A DNA stretch of 11,330 nt from positions 1-11,330 of the forward strand of contig CAMAVG010000024.1 in NCBI GenBank assembly GCA_945861605.1. The letters run 5' to 3'. The stretch is from Rickettsia typhi. Lineage in GTDB: Bacteria; Pseudomonadota; Alphaproteobacteria; Rickettsiales; Deianiraeaceae. The position numbers and the translations under genes were made by a program. Within the stretch, counting starts at the first letter, position 1; every line of letters begins with the position of its first letter. Positions 6,831 to 11,330 of this stretch are shown in pieces. A model generated the notes under the pieces. It saw only the letters and a program-made list of their open reading frames with translations. It had not been told where the DNA came from and did not search any database.

Positions 6831-6863
6831 TTGTCAAGAATAAATTAAATTATTTCTTGACAA
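6831..6863. promoter_or_regulatory. perfect inverted repeat with back-to-back TTGACA elements
   Basis: TTGTCAAGAA (6831-6840) and TTCTTGACAA (6854-6863) are exact reverse complements with a 13-nt A/T-only centre. The right arm carries TTGACA (6857-6862) pointing to popZ-like. The left arm carries TTGACA on the minus strand (6837-6832) pointing to metC. The matching -10 boxes are weak: an extended-type TGCTATGTG at 6875-6883 to the right, and only T-rich sequence near 6815-6808 to the left. Either two divergent promoters sit back to back, or the palindrome is an operator controlling both genes. Confidence 0.5.
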
Positions 6864-6910
6864 ATCAAAAATGCTGCTATGTGCTTGAACCAGTATTTTT
6901 TAATTCTATT

Positions 6911-7714
6911 ATGATAAACCAAAATAACCCAAGCCAAGGCAATCAACGCGATGTCAACGCTATTCTTAAGGCAATAAGCGAAAGGCTTACACGCCAAGGT
7001 CAACAAGAACAAGGGTTTCGTCAAAGTTCACAAGTTCCACAACAACCTGTTCAGCAAGCTCCACAAATGCAACAACCTGTTCAGCAAGCTCCACAAATGA
7101 AAGCTCAAGAAGAAACATCTTTTGATGACAACTTCTCATTTGACGACCTTGATTTCTCACCTTCTGAGTCAAACTCCCAAACAAGAAATGAAATCAATAA
7201 TCTTTTGAGGACATACAACAACAACAAAAAATCTTCATACAGCCAAGAAGAGGAAGTTGAAACAAGCCAAAACTTCGATTCAAACGAAGCTGAACTTGAG
7301 CAAACTGAACTTAGCTTTGACTCAACGCAAGGCGAATCAGAAGAATTTGAACTTGACTCTTTCGAAGATGAAACTGACGAATCTGAATCAGAAGAATTTG
7401 AACTTGACTCTTTCGAAGACGAAAGCGATGAGTACGAATCCGAAGAAGATTTCGCAAACTTTGACGAAGAACCACAAAGCAATGTGCACTTCTTAAACAC
7501 AAATTCCCAAGCAAATATCCAAAATCAACAACCTGAATCTCACTCTGAAGAGCGTGACGAAGTTGAGCAAGAAAGCGGATCATACCAACTTGCAATGCAA
7601 ATTGAATACGCGGTTTCTCAAGCAATTTCTGAATGCGTGCAACAATGGTGCCAAGACAATCTTGAATCAATTTGCCGTGAAGTTATCAAAGACGAACTTC
7701 GCAAAACAGCATAA
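6911..7714 (+). CDS. popZ: PopZ-like polar organising protein (DUF2497-type ends, long acidic linker)
   Basis: A 267-residue protein from the ATG at 6911. It has the PopZ three-part plan. A short N-terminal helix, DVNAILKAISERL (about 14-26), corresponds to the EEILASIRRII segment. A long disordered linker follows. The C-terminal helices (about 223-267) end in VQQWCQDNLESICREVIKDELRK, read here as VQQWCQDNLES plus ICREVIKDELRK, like the WLDxNLPxxVExxVxxEIxR pattern of DUF2497. In Caulobacter PopZ assembles a polar matrix that anchors ParB/centromere and signalling proteins; here that role is inferred. The linker holds QQPVQQAPQM twice and an acidic SEEFELDSFEDE unit twice. A same-frame TTG at 6857 would add 18 residues, but it lies inside the TTGACA element and puts the N-helix too far in, so 6911 is preferred. 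guaB follows after 2 nt. Confidence 0.72.
   Translation: MINQNNPSQGNQRDVNAILKAISERLTRQGQQEQGFRQSSQVPQQPVQQAPQMQQPVQQAPQMKAQEETSFDDNFSFDDLDFSPSESNSQTRNEINNLLRTYNNNKKSSYSQEEEVETSQNFDSNEAELEQTELSFDSTQGESEEFELDSFEDETDESESEEFELDSFEDESDEYESEEDFANFDEEPQSNVHFLNTNSQANIQNQQPESHSEERDEVEQESGSYQLAMQIEYAVSQAISECVQQWCQDNLESICREVIKDELRKTA
7041..7099 (+). repeat. 30-bp tandem duplication in popZ-like (QQPVQQAPQM x2)
   Basis: Two adjacent 30-bp units, 7041-7070 and 7071-7100, agree at 29 positions in a row. They encode two QQPVQQAPQM decapeptides in the linker. Nucleotide identity at silent positions points to recent slippage or duplication. Confidence 0.9.
7334..7419 (+). repeat. 51-bp-period duplication in popZ-like acidic linker
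   Basis: A 35-bp stretch at 7334-7368 recurs exactly at 7385-7419, a 51-bp period that keeps the frame. It encodes SEEFELDSFEDE followed by T/S-DE in both copies, with the tail of each unit starting to diverge. Confidence 0.9.
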
Positions 7715-7716
7715 CT

Positions 7717-9177
7717 ATGAAAGAGATAGATCTTTTTAATACGGAAGAGCATTTGACATTCTCAGATGTTCTTCTATTGCCACTATATTCTGAAGTTTTA
7801 CCGCTTCAAACCGAAACAAAATCGTTTCTCACAAAAAAAATCCTACTGAAATCGCCACTGATTTCCGCCGCAATGGATACCGTCACAGAGTACAAAATGG
7901 CAATCAAAATGGCACAAAATGGCGCAATCGGATGTATACACAAAAATCTTTCAATCGAAGAACAGGTCGCCAATGTTCTCAAGGTGAAGCGATACGAATC
8001 CGGCGTAATCACAAATCCAATATGCATCAACGAAAACTTAACAGTTCAAGATGCGATCAATCTCATGAACACAAACGGAATTTCCGGACTACCCGTCCTG
8101 AATTCTGCCGATGAAATATCCGGAATAATCACAAACAGGGACACGCGATTCGTGAAAAATACGCTAACTTGCGTCGCGGAAGTTATGACAAAAAGTGTGA
8201 TAACTATTGCCAAAAACTTCCAAATGTCCGATGCTATGGACCTTTTCAACACGCATAAAATTGAAAAACTCGTGATAGTCGACAACAAAAAGTGCATCGG
8301 AATGATCACCGTAAAAGACCTTGAAAAATCCAAGCAATATCCAAACGCAACAAAGGATTCCAACGGCAGACTTGTCGTCGCGGCAGCAGTTGGAGTTAGC
8401 GACAAAGAATTCGAGCGCGCCCAAGCATTAATTGAAGCAAATTGCGATGTTATAATTGTCGATACCGCACACGGGCATTCAAAAGGCGTTGCGGATATGG
8501 TCAGAAAAATTCGTGCCTTTTCATCGGAAGTCTCAATCGTCGCGGGAAATATTGCCACGCCAGACGCCGTGAAATTCCTTGCCGATGCTGGTGCCGATGC
8601 TGTAAAAGTTGGAATTGGCCCCGGCTCAATTTGCACGACTCGAGTCGTCGCAGGAGTTGGCGTTCCACAACTCAGTGCAATTTTTCATTGTGCACAAATG
8701 GCAAAAAAATGCGGCATTAAAGTTATTGCAGATGGCGGAATTCGCAATTCAGGAGACATCGCAAAAGCAATTGCAGCTGGTGCAGACTGCGTCATGCTTG
8801 GCTCACTTCTTGCCGGAACGGACGAAAGCCCAGGGCTATTGGTTGTTTACGACAATGTGACATACAAAGAATATCGCGGAATGGGTTCACTCGGTGCAAT
8901 GGAGCGTGGATCTTCCGACCGCTATTTCCAAGGTGGCGTGCAAACAAATAAACTTGTTCCAGAGGGAATTGAGGGAGTTGTGCCATACAAAGGCAATGTT
9001 GAAGACATTATCCATCAGTTAATCGGGGGGCTGAGGTCGTCGATGGGATATCTTGGTCAAAAAACTATCGAGCTTATGCAAAAAAATGCGAAATTTATCA
9101 AAATAACAAACGCTGGTTTGAAAGAAAGTCACCCTCATAACATCAAAATTACGAAAGATGCGCCGAATTATCAATAA
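7717..9177 (+). CDS. guaB: inosine-5'-monophosphate dehydrogenase
   Basis: A full-length 486-residue IMPDH. It oxidises IMP to XMP with NAD+, the committed step to GMP. The barrel begins with LTFSDVLLLP and SAAMDTV. A tandem CBS pair is inserted at about residues 90-205. The barrel resumes with VVAAAVGV, VDTAHGHS, and the catalytic loop GPGSICTTRV with Cys306. GGIRNSGDIAKAIAAGAD and MLGSLLAGTDESPG bind the phosphate. The mobile flap has GSSDRYFQ with catalytic Arg402-Tyr403. The end, HPHNIKITKDAPNYQ, is typical of the family. All key residues are present. It starts 2 nt after the popZ-like stop and is probably co-transcribed with it. Its stop abuts the purC stop on the other strand with no spacer. 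Confidence 0.97.
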   Translation: MKEIDLFNTEEHLTFSDVLLLPLYSEVLPLQTETKSFLTKKILLKSPLISAAMDTVTEYKMAIKMAQNGAIGCIHKNLSIEEQVANVLKVKRYESGVITNPICINENLTVQDAINLMNTNGISGLPVLNSADEISGIITNRDTRFVKNTLTCVAEVMTKSVITIAKNFQMSDAMDLFNTHKIEKLVIVDNKKCIGMITVKDLEKSKQYPNATKDSNGRLVVAAAVGVSDKEFERAQALIEANCDVIIVDTAHGHSKGVADMVRKIRAFSSEVSIVAGNIATPDAVKFLADAGADAVKVGIGPGSICTTRVVAGVGVPQLSAIFHCAQMAKKCGIKVIADGGIRNSGDIAKAIAAGADCVMLGSLLAGTDESPGLLVVYDNVTYKEYRGMGSLGAMERGSSDRYFQGGVQTNKLVPEGIEGVVPYKGNVEDIIHQLIGGLRSSMGYLGQKTIELMQKNAKFIKITNAGLKESHPHNIKITKDAPNYQ

Positions 9178-9879
9178 CTAAATTGATATTCCAAGCTTCG
9201 TCGCAACTTCGGTGTAAGCCTGAACAATGTCGCCCTTGTCTTCGCGGAATAAATCTTTGTCAAGACTTTCGCCACCCTCCTTCCAAAGGCGGCATGAATC
9301 TGGGGAGATTTCATCGGCAAGAATAATTTGCCCATTTGCATCTTTGCCAAATTCGATTTTGAAATCTACGAGGCTAAGCCCGCATTTTTTAAATTCATTG
9401 ATCAAAATCCCGTTAATTTTGATTGCCTCACGCTTGATTAACTCAATTTCTTCATCGCTGGCAATTCCAAGGAGTGTGATGTGGTCGTTTGGAATTAGTG
9501 GGTCGCCAAGTTCGTCTTTTTTGTATGAAAATTCAACAAGTGGACGCGAAAGGATTTCCCCTCTCGTTATGCCAAATTTTTTGGAAAACGAACCTGCCGC
9601 AATGTTTCGAACAATGACTTCGAGTGGGATGATTGTCACTTTTTTGACGAGCTGATTGCGTTCGTCGATTTTCTTGATGAAGTGAGTTTTGATGCCATGC
9701 GCGTGCATGATTTCCATGAAATGTGCGGAAATTAAATTGTTCAGAACGCCCTTCCCTTGTTTGATCGCGAATTTTTCGTTGTTGAACGCGGTTGTGTCGT
9801 CTTTGAAATATTGAATAATTTCTTGGGAATTTTCGGTTGTGTATAGTACTTTTGCCTTGCCTTCGTAGATTTTATTCAT
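9178..9879 (-). CDS. purC: SAICAR synthetase (phosphoribosylaminoimidazole-succinocarboxamide synthase)
   Basis: A 233-residue PurC, which joins CAIR and aspartate using ATP in purine synthesis. The N-terminal YEGKAK (5-10) is the ATP-binding start. VRNIAAGSFSKKFG (90-103) is signature one, LVDFKIEFG carries further substrate contacts, and LADEISPDSCRLW (187-199) is signature two with its metal-binding acids. Length and motifs are complete. The start codon overlaps the stop of the upstream RNase D-like gene as ATGA, so the two are translationally coupled. The tail meets guaB head-on, so readthrough from either gene would be antisense to the other. Confidence 0.96.
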   Translation of the reverse strand: MNKIYEGKAKVLYTTENSQEIIQYFKDDTTAFNNEKFAIKQGKGVLNNLISAHFMEIMHAHGIKTHFIKKIDERNQLVKKVTIIPLEVIVRNIAAGSFSKKFGITRGEILSRPLVEFSYKKDELGDPLIPNDHITLLGIASDEEIELIKREAIKINGILINEFKKCGLSLVDFKIEFGKDANGQIILADEISPDSCRLWKEGGESLDKDLFREDKGDIVQAYTEVATKLGISI

Positions 9880-10964
9880 TTTTGAACAATAAAAAGTTGC
9901 ATATCCTTGGCTTCAATTGATAACTTGCCTTGAAGGAAATTCAAAACGCAGTCGCCAAAAACACTTTTTTTCCAACCTTTTAAAAAGTCAACATTTAAAT
10001 TTCCATTTAGGCACGCGATGATATCGTGCTTGGAGGCGATGAGGTTTTTTTCAATGCCGTGTTGCATCGATTTAATCGTGAGCAATGTGTCAAGTGCCAT
10101 TTCGATTGGGCGATTTCTCTTGATTGCAAAACGGTTTTGCGTAAAAATTCCCATGAGCCTCCTTATGATAGCATTGTGCACGACTCTTTTGTTGAAACCG
10201 CTCACGCCCGTGATATCTTCAAACGATTGCGCGTTTCTTAAGCACAAAGCTTCGATAGCAGAGACCGTGACGATTGAGGATATCGGCATTTTTTGTTGAT
10301 TCGCGACATCTTTGAGCATTTCGTACACTTGTGCGAAGACTTTTTGGCTGTCATCCGAAAGAATGTTGTATAAATCGGATATTTCCGAGAAATTTCCCTT
10401 GTTGTAAAGGTTGATTTTTTTGAATTTCTCGCGAATCATGCTTTCGTATATCTCATTTTTGCCTTCATCGTGCAGTTTTTCCTCAATCAAATGCCATGTG
10501 TTTGATGCCTCAATCCCTTTTGTGATAAGGTTTTTTATATATGCGAAGTTTATTTCAATGTTGTCAGTTACTTGCGATATTTTAAAGAATGGTGCAGAGA
10601 AATCCGCTTTAAACTGCGATATCAGTGATTTTGCAAGGCGGGAATCGTGAATATTGTTGGGTTCAATTGGTAAATTGTGCAATAATAAGGGCAAATCTCT
10701 CTCGGAATCGATGAAAAAGTTGATATTTGCGAAAAATCTCCCATATTCGTGCGAAGATGCGTCGTCGATTTTCACCAAAAATGCTTCGTAATCGCCTTGC
10801 ACAAGCAGAAATTGAATTTCGCCAATTGTCACAACCGAAAGGTTTGTGTGTGATGAGCTATTCTGAATTTTGTGCAAAAATGCCAGAAAGTTGGCGTCTC
10901 CGCTTTGTTTTGCAACGCTTAGGTTGAATAATGAGCTCTCGCTGTTGTGTTTTAGTGCCTCCAT
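9876..10964 (-). CDS. RNase D-family protein with degenerate exonuclease active site
   Basis: A 362-residue protein whose C-terminal half reads as RNase D. There is an HRDC-like helical region (about 210-275, with LKDVANQQKMPISSIVTVSAIEAL read as two joined stretches). After it comes the RNase D tail, LIASKHDIIA near 311-320, then FLKGWKKSVFGDCVLNFLQG. The N-terminal half aligns in order and spacing with the DEDDy exonuclease: NFLAFLHKI (25-33) for xFVAFDTEF, LSVVTIG (42-48) for LSLIQIG, FIDSERDL (84-91) for FHxxxxDL, and IHDSRLAKSL (105-114) for FDTQIAA. The first DTE is L30-H31-K32. D90 remains. In the last motif the Tyr and Asp appear to be N145 and K149. The LDKS-x-x-TDW segment is missing. 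Nuclease activity is therefore doubtful, while the frame is intact and coupled to purC. An unrelated HRDC protein is the alternative. Confidence 0.65.
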   Translation of the reverse strand: MEALKHNSESSLFNLSVAKQSGDANFLAFLHKIQNSSSHTNLSVVTIGEIQFLLVQGDYEAFLVKIDDASSHEYGRFFANINFFIDSERDLPLLLHNLPIEPNNIHDSRLAKSLISQFKADFSAPFFKISQVTDNIEINFAYIKNLITKGIEASNTWHLIEEKLHDEGKNEIYESMIREKFKKINLYNKGNFSEISDLYNILSDDSQKVFAQVYEMLKDVANQQKMPISSIVTVSAIEALCLRNAQSFEDITGVSGFNKRVVHNAIIRRLMGIFTQNRFAIKRNRPIEMALDTLLTIKSMQHGIEKNLIASKHDIIACLNGNLNVDFLKGWKKSVFGDCVLNFLQGKLSIEAKDMQLFIVQK

Positions 10965-10999
10965 AAAATAAAAATAGTCGTATAACTATATATTAAGTA

Positions 11000-11015
11000 G
11001 TAATTTTTAAATTAC
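11000..11015. repeat. small AT-rich palindrome between lpdA and RNase D-like gene
   Basis: GTAATTT, two T and AAATTAC form a 7-bp inverted repeat in the 61-nt gap downstream of lpdA. It lacks a T-run after the stem on the minus strand, so it is a poor terminator candidate. Weak promoter-like hexamers for the leftward gene (TTGTAA at 11017-11012, TAATAT at 10995-10990) flank and overlap it. It could be chance in such AT-rich DNA. Confidence 0.25.
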
Positions 11016-11025
11016 AAATATTATT

Positions 11026-11330
11026 TTACATATGCAAAACTTTTCCAAATGCGTCCAAAACGGATTCGTGCATCATTTCGCTCATTGTTGGGTGTGGGAA
11101 AATTGTTTGCATGAAATCTTTTTCAACAAGTTCTGCCTGTTTTCCAACAAGGTATGCCGAAATCATTTCCGTAACATCGGTGCCAATCATATGCACGCCA
11201 AGAAGTTCTCCGGTTTTTTCATCAAAGATAGTTTTAACAAGCCCAATGGTTTCGCCCGATGCAATCGCTTTTCCATTGCCAATTGGTTGAAAACGACCAA
11301 TTTTAACCTTCAAACCCTTTTCTTTTGCTT
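11026..11330 (-). CDS. lpdA: dihydrolipoamide dehydrogenase, C-terminal part (runs off the window)
   Basis: About 101 codons of the E3 subunit's dimerisation domain; the frame stays open to the right edge (AKEKGLKVKIGRF at the edge), so the start is outside. E3 reoxidises lipoamide in pyruvate and 2-oxoglutarate dehydrogenase complexes, passing electrons to NAD+. The strand-rich segment GETIGLVKTIFDEKTGELLG and the sequence GVHMIG are typical. The active-site His-Glu pair lies in FPHPTMSE, followed by MHESVLDAFGKVLHM as in most alphaproteobacterial E3 proteins. The FAD and disulfide domains cannot be seen. The TTG at 11313 is an internal Leu codon, not a start. The next leftward gene begins 61 nt after the stop. 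Confidence 0.95.
   Translation of the reverse strand, partial: AKEKGLKVKIGRFQPIGNGKAIASGETIGLVKTIFDEKTGELLGVHMIGTDVTEMISAYLVGKQAELVEKDFMQTIFPHPTMSEMMHESVLDAFGKVLHM

Noticed and set aside
6857..6910. TTG start giving an 18-residue longer popZ-like protein
   Set aside because: The TTG is part of the TTGACA element and of the inverted repeat, and the ATG at 6911 places the N-terminal helix at the expected position.
7105..7500. 131-codon Ser-rich open frame antisense to the popZ-like gene
   Set aside because: It is a mirror of the acidic GAA/GAT/TCA-rich linker codons; low-complexity composition fully explains it.
8046..8636. 196-codon minus-strand open frame inside guaB
   Set aside because: It is antisense to strongly conserved IMPDH coding sequence and shows no recognisable motif.

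Overview
This AT-rich window reads as chromosomal housekeeping DNA of an alphaproteobacterium, most likely a member of the Rickettsiales or a similar host-associated lineage. Four points suggest this: the small alphaproteobacterial form of PurQ, a RecO whose C-terminal half follows the alphaproteobacterial pattern, a PopZ-like polar organiser, and a pilin of the YN-x-x-PGD / GNGNG type that I associate with that group. Purine synthesis genes and a methionine-pathway lyase (MetC) argue against a Rickettsia-like, strongly reduced genome. They fit a less reduced relative. The lineage is an inference; no rRNA or marker tree is available here.

Layout. Positions 16-768 (+) encode a type IV pilin-like protein. 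Its 3' end overlaps a leftward operon at 738-2301 (tatB-like, purQ, mlaF-like) whose genes overlap one another. A gene-free stretch at about 2302-2602 carries a duplicated 22-bp element containing promoter-like sequence. A rightward block follows: a small two-helix membrane protein (2603-2947), then ferredoxin/flavodoxin-NADP reductase, recO and ftsY packed with 3-6 nt gaps (3004-5562). metC (5566-6777) faces leftward. A 133-nt divergent region with a perfect 10-bp inverted repeat separates it from popZ-like and guaB (6911-9177, +). purC and an RNase D-like gene (9178-10964, leftward, 4-nt overlap) meet guaB tail to tail with no spacer. The C-terminal part of lpdA (leftward) runs off the right edge.

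How the genes relate. purQ, purC and guaB belong to de novo purine and GMP synthesis but lie in three separate transcription units. FtsY and the TatB-like protein serve membrane protein targeting and export. MlaF-like ATPase would drive lipid transport across the envelope. The FNR and LpdA handle redox and 2-oxoacid metabolism. RecO serves recombinational repair. PopZ would organise a cell pole.

The most notable items are an RNase D homologue that has lost nearly all of its exonuclease active-site residues, a PopZ-like protein with an expanded acidic and Q/P-rich repeat linker, a pilin with Ala instead of Gly at the predicted cleavage site, the duplicated promoter/palindrome element, and the symmetric TTGACA inverted repeat between metC and popZ. 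I see no CRISPR array, transposon, tRNA, rRNA, phage module or clearly new multi-gene system.
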